Shown: positions 52,167 to 60,710, counted from the stretch's first letter. The stretch: DNA of 64,000 nt from Dysosmobacter sp. Marseille-Q4140 (GCA_018228705.1 CP073694.1:1736001-1800000), one strand, 5' to 3'. The notes: generated by a model from the sequence alone, not told the origin. Made by a program: numbers and translations.

Positions 52167-53113
52167 AGGTCACCTCCCAGCCGCAGGCGCGGATCGATCC
52201 GCTGGTTGATGAGGTCCGCGGCGGTACCGGAGAGCACCACCCAGAAGGCCAAAATCACCACGATGGCCTGGACCACCGGATAGTCCCGGTTGGAGATGGA
52301 CGCCACCAGCATCCGCCCCAGGCCCGGCAGGGCAAACACCTGCTCCACCACGATGCTGCCGGCCACGATCTCGGCCATGGTCTGGGCCAGGAAGGTGACC
52401 ACCGGCACCAGGGCGTTTTTCAGCACATGCCGGCGCAGCACGCCCCGGCGGTCGTTGCCCCGGGAGATGGCGGTGCGGACATAGGCCTTGCCCATCTCGG
52501 CCTGGATGGTGCTGCGCAGCATCCGCACCGTCATGGCGATGCGGGGGATGGCCAGGGACACGGCGGGGAACACCAGATACCCCAAGGACCCCCACAGGTC
52601 CGTGTCCAGACCCGGGAACTGGCCGTGGGTAAAGACATGGAGCACGGTGCTGAACACCCACGTCAGCAAAATGCCGGTGAAAAAGGGCGGCACCGCCATG
52701 CACAGCTGGTTGACGGTGGTGCGCCCGGCCTCCCGGACGCCGCCGGCGCTGCGGGCCGACCACACCCCCAGGGGCACGGACACCGCCACGATCAGCACGA
52801 AGCTCAAAAGGCTCAGGGTCAGCGTCAGCACCACCTTGGAGGCGATCAGCTCCCACACGGGCTGAAAATAGCTGTAAGAGGTGCCCAGGTCTCCGGTGAA
52901 AAAGCCCAGCAGCCACTCCCCGTAGCGGATCAGCAGGGGCCGGTCCAGCCCCAGCTGGGCCCGCAGGGCGGCCACGTTCTCCTCGGTGGCCTGGGTACCC
53001 AGCATGGCGGTGGCAGGGTCGCCGGAAATCAGATCAAAGGCCACGAACGCCAAAAGGGAGACGATGACCATGGTCAGAAGCAGCATGGCGATCCGCCGCA
53101 GAGCATACTTCAT
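52163..53113 (-). CDS. Opp/Dpp-type peptide ABC transporter permease (B type)
   Basis: A 316-residue permease of normal DppB/OppB length with six predicted helices. It shows the N-terminal YALRRIAMLLLTMVIVSLLA helix, DLGTSYSY, and the coupling region (ALVPVVTFLAQTMAEIVAGS...EQVFALPGLG). It forms the membrane channel with the C-type permease. It lies 51 bp downstream of the solute-binding protein gene. Confidence 0.94.
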   Translation of the reverse strand: MKYALRRIAMLLLTMVIVSLLAFVAFDLISGDPATAMLGTQATEENVAALRAQLGLDRPLLIRYGEWLLGFFTGDLGTSYSYFQPVWELIASKVVLTLTLSLLSFVLIVAVSVPLGVWSARSAGGVREAGRTTVNQLCMAVPPFFTGILLTWVFSTVLHVFTHGQFPGLDTDLWGSLGYLVFPAVSLAIPRIAMTVRMLRSTIQAEMGKAYVRTAISRGNDRRGVLRRHVLKNALVPVVTFLAQTMAEIVAGSIVVEQVFALPGLGRMLVASISNRDYPVVQAIVVILAFWVVLSGTAADLINQRIDPRLRLGGDL

Positions 53114-53164
53114 CGTCCTCGTCCCCCTCTCGGGCCGGCGGCATAAAATCGGCCGCCTCTCATA

Positions 53165-54691
53165 TTACTGGGCGTAGCGGACCGTGGACAGGTCCAGCAC
53201 GTAAATGGGATAGAACTGCAGCCCCTCCAGCCCCGTCCGCAGGGCCACCAGGTCCGCCAGGTCCTGAATGTAGACGTTGGCGGCATGCTCGGTCAGGTTG
53301 CGCTCCATCTGCTTGTACAGCGCCGTCTGCTCGGCGTCGTCGTAGCAGGCGATGGCCTGCTGGAACAGGGCGTCGTAGTCGGCGTTGTTGTAGTTGATGA
53401 AATTCCGGTCATAGTCGGAGGTGAACCGCTCCAGCAGCGCCCGGGCGGTCATGTTGGAGGCGTCCACGCCCACCACGGTGGACTGGAACTGCCGTCCGGT
53501 GTACACGTCGGCCACCCAGCTCTCCCACTCGATGGGCTCAATGGTGGCGTTGATGCCCACGGCCTTGAGCTGCTCCACCAGCACCGTGGCGGTGTCCCTG
53601 TGGGGCTGGTAGTTGGAGGGCACGGTGATGGTCATGTCGAAGCCATTGGGATAGCCGGCCTGGGCCAGCAGCTCCACGGCCTTGTCGGGGTCGTAGGTAT
53701 AGTAATCGGTGAGGCTGTCGTCAAAATACTTGGCAAAGGCCGGATACATGCTGGAACCGATCAGGGCGCCGTACCCGTCGAAGGCCAGGTCCAGGATCTG
53801 CTGGCGGTCCACGGCATAGCACAGGGCCTGGCGCACCAGCTCGTTGTCAAAGGGCGCCACGGCGTTGTTGAGGTACAGGGCCTGGACCAGGTTCATGGTA
53901 CCCTCCAGGATCTGGAACTCATCGCCCAGCTGGGCGGTCTGGGTGCTGGTCAGGTGGGCGCACAGGTCGATGGCCCCGCTCTGGAGGCTCATGAGCAGGC
54001 TGTCGGCGTTTTCGATGATCTTGAAGGTCACCGTGTCCAGATAGGCGGGGGTGCCCCAGTACCCGTCGAACTTCTCCAGGACCACGGAGTCCTGCGCGGT
54101 GCGGGAGACGAACCGGAAGGGGCCGGTGCCCACGGGGGCGGTGTCCTGCTGATCGTAGTCCGCCGGGATGACGGCGGTGGTCAGGTAGGACACGAACTCG
54201 TTGCTGGGCTCGGTCAGGGTGATGACCACGGTCTTTTCATCCGCAGCCGTCACAGAATCGATGATGGCAAACCCGTCCACCGGCACGATGTCGGCCTCCT
54301 GGGGGTCGATGCACCGCTCCAGGGAATACACGACGTCGTCAGCGTCCACGGTGTCGCCGTTGTGGAACTTGACGCCCTCCCGGATGGTGAAAGTATAGAC
54401 GGTCTCGTCGTCGGAAATGGTATAGTTCTCCGCCACAGCCGGGATCAGGCCTCCCTCCGGCGTGGGCTTCATCAGGCCCTCGAACACATTGAACATGACT
54501 TCCCGGGTCCCCGCCTTCACGGTCTTGTGAGGGTCGAGGCTGCTGTCCAGGTCCTGGGCAATGCCAACGGTGATGGCGTTGGCCGCCGCGCCCTCCTCCG
54601 GCGTCTCCTCTGTGCTGCCGCCTCCGCATCCGGTGAGTACGGCGCCCAGGAGACTGACCAGAAGAAGAAGCGACAAGGTTCTCTTCTTCAT
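53165..54691 (-). CDS. extracellular solute-binding protein family 5 (peptide-binding lipoprotein)
   Basis: A 508-residue lipoprotein with a signal peptide ending in lipobox LTGC, giving lipidated Cys22, then an acidic linker (STEETPEEGAAAN). The mature part fits SBP_bac_5, with the family signature around NVFEGLMKPTPEGGLIPAVAENYTISDD and YTFTIREGVKFHNGD. It captures peptides or similar solutes outside the cell for the permease encoded downstream. AAGGAG precedes ATG 54691, and the promoter lies at 54832-54860. Confidence 0.94.
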   Translation of the reverse strand: MKKRTLSLLLLVSLLGAVLTGCGGGSTEETPEEGAAANAITVGIAQDLDSSLDPHKTVKAGTREVMFNVFEGLMKPTPEGGLIPAVAENYTISDDETVYTFTIREGVKFHNGDTVDADDVVYSLERCIDPQEADIVPVDGFAIIDSVTAADEKTVVITLTEPSNEFVSYLTTAVIPADYDQQDTAPVGTGPFRFVSRTAQDSVVLEKFDGYWGTPAYLDTVTFKIIENADSLLMSLQSGAIDLCAHLTSTQTAQLGDEFQILEGTMNLVQALYLNNAVAPFDNELVRQALCYAVDRQQILDLAFDGYGALIGSSMYPAFAKYFDDSLTDYYTYDPDKAVELLAQAGYPNGFDMTITVPSNYQPHRDTATVLVEQLKAVGINATIEPIEWESWVADVYTGRQFQSTVVGVDASNMTARALLERFTSDYDRNFINYNNADYDALFQQAIACYDDAEQTALYKQMERNLTEHAANVYIQDLADLVALRTGLEGLQFYPIYVLDLSTVRYAQ

Positions 54692-54778
54692 GATATGCTC
54701 CTTTGCAATCACTGCCCGTTCTCGGGTCAGTGTTGAGCGGAAACTGTCCGCCCGGCAGAATTGATGAGGCTGGAAGAA

Positions 54779-54830
54779 CAGCCCTGCGGAAAGGTTTGTT
54801 ATTTTCGTAACCAACTCTTCCGCAAGGCTG
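54779..54830 (-). promoter_or_regulatory. long hairpin at the 5' end of the peptide-transporter mRNA
   Basis: CAGCCTTGCGGAA and TTCCGCAGGGCTG pair over 13 bp (one G-U), with a partly paired 26-base middle. On the minus strand the stem begins about 2 bases after the -10, at or near the predicted transcription start, so it would form the extreme 5' end of the mRNA. Confidence 0.55.
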
Positions 54831-54831
54831 T

Positions 54832-54860
54832 ATTGTACACGATAGGTCCCCTGATTGCAA
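54832..54860 (-). promoter_or_regulatory. promoter of the peptide-transporter operon
   Basis: Minus-strand -35 TTGCAA (54855-54860), 17-bp spacer, -10 TACAAT (54832-54837). The -35 lies within about 20 bp of the upstream permease gene's stop, so some transcription from that gene could also enter. Confidence 0.65.
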
Positions 54861-54875
54861 GGGGTTTTCCGAAAA

Positions 54876-56117
54876 TCACGGCTGCTTTCCGTCCGGTTTT
54901 TCCTCCCGCTCCTCCGGTTTTCCGACGACACCGCTGTACGCCTCGGTCTCCACCGGCATCTCCCGGCGGCGCAGCCGCGTCTCCACGATGAAGTTGACCA
55001 GGCTCAGCAGGCACGCGCACACCGGCACGCCGAAGAACATCCCCGCCACGCCGAAGAAGCTGCCGCCCACCAAAATGGCGATGATGACCCACAGGCTGGA
55101 GATGCCGGTCTTGTCCCCCAGGATCAGCGGGCCGATGACGTTGCCGTCCAGCTGCTGGAGGGCCAGCACGAACAGGGCGAAGTACACCGCCTGGAGCGGC
55201 GAAACCAGCAAAATCAGGAAGATGCTGGGGATGGCGCCCAGGAAGGGGCCGAAGAAGGGGATCACATTGGTGACGCCCACGATGACCGACACCAGGGGCG
55301 TGTAGGGAAAGCCGAAGATGCTGCAGCAGATGAAGCACAAAATGCCGATGATGAGGGAGTCCAGCAGCTTCCCCCGGACAAAGCCGGAGAAGATCTCGTC
55401 CACCTTCTTCACGGCCCGGAGCACCCATCCGGCGTTGGCCCCGGAAAACAGGCCGCACACGATCTTCCGGGCGCTGGCGGCGCAGCGCTCCTTGGTGGCC
55501 AGCAGATAGACCGACACCATGATGCCCACCAGCAGGTCCAGCAGGAAGTTCAGCGCGCTGACAATGCCGCCGGAGAGGGCCGTCATCAACGTGGTGGCCT
55601 GGGGCAGCACCTCCCGGGTCAGCCAGGTCTGGATATCCTTATAATAAATGTTCAGCTGCTCCGTAACCCAGGACTCCACCTGAGGGTTGGACTCCAGCAG
55701 CCGCTCCACCCAGCCCCGGACCGTGAGATAGTACGACTCCGCGCTGGAGATCAGCTGCACCACGCTCTTGTACAGCTCCGGCAGCAGGAACGAGGCCAGC
55801 AGATACCCGGCAGCGCACACGATGATCCACGTCATCAGCAGGCTCACCGCCCGCACCCGGCGGGACGACAGCTTCCCCTGCCGGCGGATGCGGCTCAGAT
55901 GGCTCTGGAACAGCTTCCGCTCAAAAAAATTCACCACCGGCGCCAGCAGGTAAGCGATCAGCGCACCCAGAAACACCGGCTGGAGGGCCTTGATGAACTG
56001 CCGTCCGAAGATGACGGCGGCCCGGCTGCCGAACAGCGTGTCATAAAACAGCAAAATGGCGCAGACGGTGAGAAACACCGTCAGTCCCATCCGCACATAA
56101 CTGCTCTTCCGGCTCAT
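54876..56117 (-). CDS. AI-2E family transporter (PerM/YdbI-like)
   Basis: A 413-residue membrane protein with about seven or eight helices. It shows the family features: an early FLGALIAYLLAPVVNFFERK block, a long soluble insert (about 130-200), and the paired GVTNVIPFFGPFLGAIPS and DGNVIGPLILGDKTGISS motifs. Members range from autoinducer-2 exporters to Na+/H+ antiporters, so the substrate is open. ATG 56117 follows AAGGAGG; the frame is open 26 codons further but without a ribosome site. The C-terminal tail is strongly charged (PEEREEKPDGK). Confidence 0.9.
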   Translation of the reverse strand: MSRKSSYVRMGLTVFLTVCAILLFYDTLFGSRAAVIFGRQFIKALQPVFLGALIAYLLAPVVNFFERKLFQSHLSRIRRQGKLSSRRVRAVSLLMTWIIVCAAGYLLASFLLPELYKSVVQLISSAESYYLTVRGWVERLLESNPQVESWVTEQLNIYYKDIQTWLTREVLPQATTLMTALSGGIVSALNFLLDLLVGIMVSVYLLATKERCAASARKIVCGLFSGANAGWVLRAVKKVDEIFSGFVRGKLLDSLIIGILCFICCSIFGFPYTPLVSVIVGVTNVIPFFGPFLGAIPSIFLILLVSPLQAVYFALFVLALQQLDGNVIGPLILGDKTGISSLWVIIAILVGGSFFGVAGMFFGVPVCACLLSLVNFIVETRLRRREMPVETEAYSGVVGKPEEREEKPDGKQP

Positions 56118-56189
56118 GGCTCCTCCTTCTCCTCCGCTTTGGCGGAGTGCGTTCGACACTATTTTCATTCTACACACCCCCCATGGGAA

Positions 56190-56218
56190 TTGCAATCCTC
56201 ATTTTACCGTGATATACT
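56190..56218 (+). promoter_or_regulatory. promoter of the lipid kinase - NUDIX pair
   Basis: -35 TTGCAA (56190-56195), 17-bp spacer, -10 TATACT (56213-56218). Confidence 0.65.
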
Positions 56219-56278
56219 GTCTCTTACACGATTTTAACGAATCACTTTTGCTTTTTTCGCGCGGGAGGCGCATTTTTG

Positions 56279-57172
56279 ATGGACACACACTCCAAAAAAC
56301 TGCTGCTGATCTTCAATCCCAAGGCGGGCCGCAGCAAGCCCCGCGGCCCCCTGTTCGATGCGCTGGCGCTTTTGTCCGAAAACGGATACCTGGTCCGCAT
56401 CCACCGGACCACTGCCGCAGGGGACGCCGCCGAGACCGCCGCCCGGGAGGGCGGGGACTACGACCTGGTGGTGGCCTCCGGCGGAGACGGCACCCTCAAC
56501 GAGGTGATCTCCGGCCTGTCCCGGCTGGAGCATCCGCCTCTGCTGGGCTATCTGCCCCAGGGCAGCACCAACGACTTCGCCGCCAGCCTCCGCATCCCCG
56601 GCGATCCGGAGCAGGCGGCGGCCGCCATTGTGCAGCAGCGGGTCCAGGTGCTGGACATCGGCCGGTGGAACCAGCGATGCTTTGCCTACGTGGCCTCCTT
56701 CGGCGCCTTTACCAAGACCTCCTACTCCGCCCCCCAGGCCGCCAAGAACGCCCTGGGCCACTTTGCCTATATCCTGGAGGGCATGAAGGACCTCAACTCT
56801 CTGCGTCCCTATCGGGTGAAGATCACTGCCGATGGGGAAACCCTGGACGGTGAGTATCTGTTCGGCGCCGTGTGCAACTCCACCTCCATCGGCGGGCTCA
56901 TGAAGCTGGACCCGGGCCGGGTGGTGCTGGATGACGGCAAATTCGAACTGCTTCTGATCCCCAACCCCAAAAACGCCATGGACCTGCAGAATCTGGTGAT
57001 GGATCTGCTGAATCAGAACTACGACGGCCAGGGCCTGATCTTCCGCCACGTCTCCCAGCTCCACCTGGAGACGAAGGAGGACCTGCCCTGGTCCCTGGAC
57101 GGGGAATATGCCCCCAGCGTCCCCGCCGTGGACATTGTCAACTGCCGGGGCGCCCTGCGGATGCTGCTGTGA
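56279..57172 (+). CDS. diacylglycerol kinase-family lipid kinase (YegS/DagK-like)
   Basis: A 297-residue soluble kinase of the DAGK catalytic fold. It shows LLIFNPKAG near residue 9, the nucleotide-binding VVASGGDGTLNEVISGL (about 63-79), and GYLPQGSTNDFA. It would phosphorylate diacylglycerol or another lipid with ATP at the membrane face, feeding phosphatidic acid back into phospholipid synthesis. A TTG directly precedes the ATG and could also serve as start; GGGAGG lies 7-10 bp upstream. Its stop overlaps the NUDIX gene by 4 bp (GTGA). Confidence 0.92.
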   Translation: MDTHSKKLLLIFNPKAGRSKPRGPLFDALALLSENGYLVRIHRTTAAGDAAETAAREGGDYDLVVASGGDGTLNEVISGLSRLEHPPLLGYLPQGSTNDFAASLRIPGDPEQAAAAIVQQRVQVLDIGRWNQRCFAYVASFGAFTKTSYSAPQAAKNALGHFAYILEGMKDLNSLRPYRVKITADGETLDGEYLFGAVCNSTSIGGLMKLDPGRVVLDDGKFELLLIPNPKNAMDLQNLVMDLLNQNYDGQGLIFRHVSQLHLETKEDLPWSLDGEYAPSVPAVDIVNCRGALRMLL

Positions 57173-57783
57173 AAGAGCTGGATTATCTGCGCCGCCGATA
57201 CGGCGGCCACCGGCCGGGCCTGCTGGGCGCCCGGCACAGCTACGCGGTCCTCTGTCCCCTGGTGGAGCGGGACGGAGCGCTGCACCTGCTGTTCGAGGTC
57301 CGGGCCGCCGGACTGCGCCAGCAGGGGGAGGTGTGCTTCCCCGGCGGGCGGATGGAGGCCGGCGAGACCGTGGAGCAGTGCGCCCTGCGGGAGACGGCGG
57401 AGGAGCTGGCCATCCCGCCGGAGCAGGTGACGGTGCTGGGTACCCCGGACTTCATCTGCAACCAGCGGGGATTCCTGCTCCAGCCGGTGCTGGGACTGGT
57501 GTCCCCCGCCGGATTTGCCGCCATGTCCCCCTCCCCGGCGGAGGTGGCGGAGGCCTTTACCGCCCCCCTGGATTTCTTCCGCCAGACCCCGCCGGAGGTC
57601 TACACCTACGACCTGGCCCCCCAGGTGCCGTCGGATTTCCCATACGGCCCCGTGGGCATCCCCGCCGACTACCCCTGGGCCCACGGCCGGGTGGAGGTGC
57701 CGGTGTGGTACTGGCAGGGCCATGCCGTCTGGGGCATGACCGCCCGGCTGGTCCGGGATTTGATCCGGACCGAACAGATTTGA
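57169..57783 (+). CDS. NUDIX hydrolase, CoA pyrophosphatase-like
   Basis: A 204-residue NUDIX protein. The NUDIX box GRMEAGETVEQCALRETAEEL (in two parts around residues 58-78) has all the catalytic Glu/Arg positions, and the preceding QQGEVCFPGG resembles the UPF0035 segment of CoA pyrophosphatases. It likely hydrolyses CoA or a related nucleoside diphosphate derivative in the cytoplasm. The start is GTG 57169, overlapping the lipid kinase stop, so the two are translationally coupled. Confidence 0.88.
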   Translation: MKELDYLRRRYGGHRPGLLGARHSYAVLCPLVERDGALHLLFEVRAAGLRQQGEVCFPGGRMEAGETVEQCALRETAEELAIPPEQVTVLGTPDFICNQRGFLLQPVLGLVSPAGFAAMSPSPAEVAEAFTAPLDFFRQTPPEVYTYDLAPQVPSDFPYGPVGIPADYPWAHGRVEVPVWYWQGHAVWGMTARLVRDLIRTEQI

Positions 57784-57791
57784 AAAAACAG

Positions 57792-57833
57792 ACGGGAGCC
57801 CGCGCCTTTCTGGCGCGGGCTCCCGTTTGCGTT
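57792..57833 (+). terminator. terminator after the NUDIX gene
   Basis: A 15-bp perfect stem ACGGGAGCCCGCGCC and its complement with loop TTTCT, followed by a T-rich tail. It lies between convergent genes. Confidence 0.85.
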
Positions 57834-57837
57834 TGTG

Positions 57838-58806
57838 TTATCGCAGCAGCAGCCGCAGATACCCGGCATACAGCCCCAACAGTGCAGCCCCCTGCCAGCG
57901 GTGAAAGCGGCCGGTCAGCAGCGGCGGCGCAACCGCCGCCGCGCACAGCGCCAGGCAGGCCGGCAGGTCCAGCCCCGTGGTCTGGGGGCCGATCAGAAGG
58001 CTCCCGCCGGAGACGGCGGCGCAGGCCGGCAGGATCAGCGCCAGGTCGATGATGTTGGCGCCCACGATGTTCCCAACGGACAGAGCCGTCTCCCGCCGGG
58101 CCACCGCCGTCAGCGTGGTGACCAGCTCCGGAAGCGACGTGCCCACGGCCACCACCGTGGAGCCCACCACCCCGGCGGGCACCCCCAGCAGCAGGGCCAG
58201 GCGGCTGCCGTGGGTCACCAGCAGCCGGGAGCCCAAAGCCACGGCGCCGGCGCCCAGGGCGAACAGCCCCAGCTCCCGAACCATCCGGCGGCGGGAGACG
58301 GTGCGTCCCTGGGGCATGGTCTGCCGCCGCTGCTCCATGCCCCGCCGGGCCTCCCGGATGCTGCCGGCCAGATAGGCCGCCAGGATGGCCGCCAGAACCA
58401 GCCAGCCGGGAAAAGCCAGCTCTCCGCCCCGGCACAGCGCCGCCAGGCACACCGCCGCAGCGGTCATCAGCAGCGCCCTGGGCGCCAGCTGCCGCCGGGC
58501 AGCGGTGCCGGGGGCCCACAGAACGCCGATGCCCAAAATCAGTCCCAGGTTGGCCGCCACGGACCCCACGGCGTTGCCCACCGCCAGGTCCCGGGCCCCC
58601 CGGAGCACCCCGGTCAGGGACACGGTCAGCTCCGGCAGGGTGGTGGCCAGGGAGACCACCGTGGCGCCAATGAGAAAACGGGGCACGCCGGAGGCCTCCG
58701 CCATCCACACGGCCCCGTCCAGGAACCAGTCCCCGCCCTTGACGATCAGCACCAGTCCCGCCAGAAACAGCGCTACGGACACCCACACACCTGTCAACAC
58801 CGGCAC
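57838..58806 (-). CDS. calcium/sodium antiporter (CaCA family, YrbG-like)
   Basis: A 322-residue membrane protein with about ten helices and the two inverted alpha-repeats of CaCA exchangers: TLPELTVSLTGV...GNAVGSVAANLGL in the first half and VGTSLPELVTTLTAV...GNIVGANIIDLAL in the second. These repeats line the cation path with acidic Glu residues, which are all present. It would exchange Ca2+ (or another divalent ion) for Na+ or H+. The start is GTG 58806 behind GGAGAGGGG. A GTG two codons later is an alternative. Confidence 0.9.
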   Translation of the reverse strand: MPVLTGVWVSVALFLAGLVLIVKGGDWFLDGAVWMAEASGVPRFLIGATVVSLATTLPELTVSLTGVLRGARDLAVGNAVGSVAANLGLILGIGVLWAPGTAARRQLAPRALLMTAAAVCLAALCRGGELAFPGWLVLAAILAAYLAGSIREARRGMEQRRQTMPQGRTVSRRRMVRELGLFALGAGAVALGSRLLVTHGSRLALLLGVPAGVVGSTVVAVGTSLPELVTTLTAVARRETALSVGNIVGANIIDLALILPACAAVSGGSLLIGPQTTGLDLPACLALCAAAVAPPLLTGRFHRWQGAALLGLYAGYLRLLLR

Positions 58807-58850
58807 GCTCCCCTCTCCGGCGCCGGTATGGGGCCCGGACGCCTTGTCTG

Positions 58851-59939
58851 TTAGAGGGTATGCGCCGTCTCACTCAGGAATTCCGGGTCGTAGCCGATAT
58901 TCTTCTCCAAAATATCCGGCTCTCCTGCCGGGACAAAGCCCCGCCGCCGGAAGAAGGGCAGCTCTGCCGGACCGGCGGTCCGCAGGGCCGACCGGCTCCG
59001 GTGCCGGTAATAGGCCACGGCCTGACCCAGCAGCTGGGTGCCGTAGCCCCGGCGGCGGCTGTCCGCGTCGATCCAGAGCAGATCCACCCAGCCCCGGCCG
59101 TCCGTCTCCTCCCGCGCCGGGTCAAAGCGCACCAGGCCCACACCCCGGCCGTCCGACAGGCGGCGGCCCACCAGGACCGGCTGCGCCGGGCCGCCCGGCG
59201 CGGCCCCGGCCTCCGCCAGGGCCCGGTCCAGCAGCGCCTGCTCCTCCGGCAGACGCAGGGGCTCGAAGTACAGCCCCGGCTCCAGGGCGTTGGCATGGGC
59301 GCCGCCGCCCTCGCCGGCCAGGAACTCCGGCGTGCGCAGGTGGCTGTTGTCGTCCCGCCAGAGCACCGCCAGGTGTTCCCCGTCCCCCTGCAGCAGGGAC
59401 ACGGCGGTGTTGTCCCCGTGGGGCGTGGTGCCCAGCTCCTCCAGGGGGATGCCCTGGAGGGTCGCCAGCAGGATGCGGATGGCGCAGCCGTGGCAGAATA
59501 CCGCCACAGTCTTCCCGTCGTTTTCCGCGGCGATGGCCCGCACCGCCGCCAGGACCCGGTCCCGAACCTGAACCGGGGTCTCAGCCCCCTCCACGTGCCA
59601 CAGGTGCAGCTGGTGGGTGAAGTACTCCAGCTGCTCCGGGCTCTCCCGGGCGATCTCTCCCCAGGTCTTTTGCTCCCAGACGCCCACGCAGATCTCCCGC
59701 AGCGCCGGATCCCGGTGCAGGGGCAGGCCCTTGGGCTTGTAGATGGCGCTGGCGGTGGCGCAGGTACGGTAGAGGTCGCTGGAATAGACAGCGTCGACAG
59801 AAATGTCCGCAAAGCGCCGGGCCAGGGCGGCCACCTGCCGCCAGCCCCGGTCGGTGAGGATGCTGTTGTACTGGCCCTGGGCGATCCGGTAGAGATTGCC
59901 CTCCGCCTCGGCGTGGCGGATGAGATAGATGCTGGTCAT
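58851..59939 (-). CDS. histidine phosphatase - GNAT acetyltransferase fusion
   Basis: A 362-residue two-domain protein. Residues about 1-205 are a phosphoglycerate-mutase-type histidine phosphatase: catalytic YLIRHAEAEGN, SSDLYRTCATA, and FCHGCAIRILLA with the second His. Residues about 215-355 match an N-acetyltransferase fold, with acetyl-CoA-binding IDADSRRRGYGTQLLGQAVAYYR and a late PFFRRRGFVPAGE. No break separates them. The phosphatase could act on a phosphosugar or cofactor. ATG 59939 follows TGGAGGG. Substrates of both domains are unknown. Confidence 0.85.
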   Translation of the reverse strand: MTSIYLIRHAEAEGNLYRIAQGQYNSILTDRGWRQVAALARRFADISVDAVYSSDLYRTCATASAIYKPKGLPLHRDPALREICVGVWEQKTWGEIARESPEQLEYFTHQLHLWHVEGAETPVQVRDRVLAAVRAIAAENDGKTVAVFCHGCAIRILLATLQGIPLEELGTTPHGDNTAVSLLQGDGEHLAVLWRDDNSHLRTPEFLAGEGGGAHANALEPGLYFEPLRLPEEQALLDRALAEAGAAPGGPAQPVLVGRRLSDGRGVGLVRFDPAREETDGRGWVDLLWIDADSRRRGYGTQLLGQAVAYYRHRSRSALRTAGPAELPFFRRRGFVPAGEPDILEKNIGYDPEFLSETAHTL

Positions 59940-60087
59940 GGTCCCTCCATCGGGGCATGAAGCTGCCCCTTGTTTCATTGTTTTGTTGTATTATACGGCA
60001 GACGGCGGAATTTGGCAAACGGCGGGGCGGTTTTTTTCCTCAGGACGCGCCATACTAGCGGTGTGGCGAAAAGGAGTTGAGTGAAGC

Positions 60088-60267
60088 ATGAAGATGTGTG
60101 CCGGATTTTGGGTCGGCATGGGCGCCGGGATGATGGCCGGCGCCGCTTTGGGAATGGTGGCGGCCAGCAGCCGGGATCCCATGAAAACGCAGGTTGGAAA
60201 AAGCATCCAGAAGCTGGGTCTCGCCGTGGATCACGCTGTGGACAACATCGTTTCCGAAATGCGCTGA
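60088..60267 (+). CDS. 59-residue small protein with Gly/Met-rich hydrophobic N-terminus
   Basis: A short open frame preceded by AAAAGGAG and followed by a strong terminator, so it has its own transcription unit. The first ~28 residues are hydrophobic and rich in Gly, Ala and Met (FWVGMGAGMMAGAALGM), and the rest is a soluble amphipathic tail (SIQKLGLAVDHAVDNIVSEMR). It resembles small YtxH-like or single-helix membrane proteins of Firmicutes. I cannot name a function. A CATACT at 60051-60056 may be its -10. Confidence 0.7.
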   Translation: MKMCAGFWVGMGAGMMAGAALGMVAASSRDPMKTQVGKSIQKLGLAVDHAVDNIVSEMR

Positions 60268-60275
60268 AGCGCGCA

Positions 60276-60308
60276 GGGCGGAGGGCGCAGACCCTCCGCC
60301 CTTTTTTC
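60276..60308 (+). terminator. terminator after the 59-residue protein gene
   Basis: A 10-bp stem GGGCGGAGGG / CCCTCCGCCC with loop CGCAGA and T6. Confidence 0.85.
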
Positions 60309-60330
60309 TTGAACTTTTTTCACCTGGGGC

Positions 60331-60358
60331 TTGACTTTATAAAAACCTCTGCTATAAT
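60331..60358 (+). promoter_or_regulatory. promoter of tRNA-Ser
   Basis: -35 TTGACT (60331-60336), 16-bp spacer, perfect -10 TATAAT (60353-60358), about 60 bp upstream of the mature tRNA. Confidence 0.7.
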
Positions 60359-60417
60359 AATATCGCTGTCGTTTTACAGCAGTTACAATCAAACCGTTTC
60401 TTGGTTCTGGACCACAT

Positions 60418-60509
60418 GGAGAAGTCGCCTAGTTGGTCGAGGGCGCATGATTGGAAATCATGTAGGCCCCTAAAGGGTCTCGAGGGTTCGAATCCCTCCT
60501 TCTCCGCCA
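60418..60509 (+). tRNA. tRNA-Ser (anticodon GGA)
   Basis: A class II tRNA with acceptor stem GGAGAAG / CTTCTCC, anticodon stem CATGA / TCATG with loop TTGGAAA (anticodon GGA), a long variable arm, the T-loop GGTTCGAATCC, discriminator G and a genome-encoded CCA. It reads UCC and UCU serine codons. It has its own promoter and terminator. Confidence 0.97.
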
Positions 60510-60510
60510 C

Positions 60511-60549
60511 ATCGGAGCAAGCGTTGTTTCGCTTGCTCCGATTTATTTT
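60511..60549 (+). terminator. terminator after tRNA-Ser
   Basis: A 13-bp perfect stem ATCGGAGCAAGCG and its complement with a 6-base loop, followed by TTATTTT. Confidence 0.85.
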
Positions 60550-60660
60550 ATAAATCTCGGCCCGCTCATTTTGCCGCTTCTTTGCTCTGCAAAATCAAAC
60601 CGCTTCTCCTGGGTGCGGACTGGTTCAACTCTGTTTACCCGCATTTTTATAAACGAAGGA

Positions 60661-60710
60661 AACAGCTGCATGGTCGTTCAAAAAACGACCATGCAGCTGT
60701 TCGCTTTTTC
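60661..60710. repeat. 18-bp perfect hairpin
   Basis: AACAGCTGCATGGTCGTT pairs with its complement at 60684-60701 across loop CAAAA; CGCTTTTTC follows on the plus strand. It lies beyond the stop of the interrupted small membrane gene and may be that gene's terminator, although no T run follows on that strand. The rest of 60550-60735 holds nothing I can assign. Confidence 0.55.
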
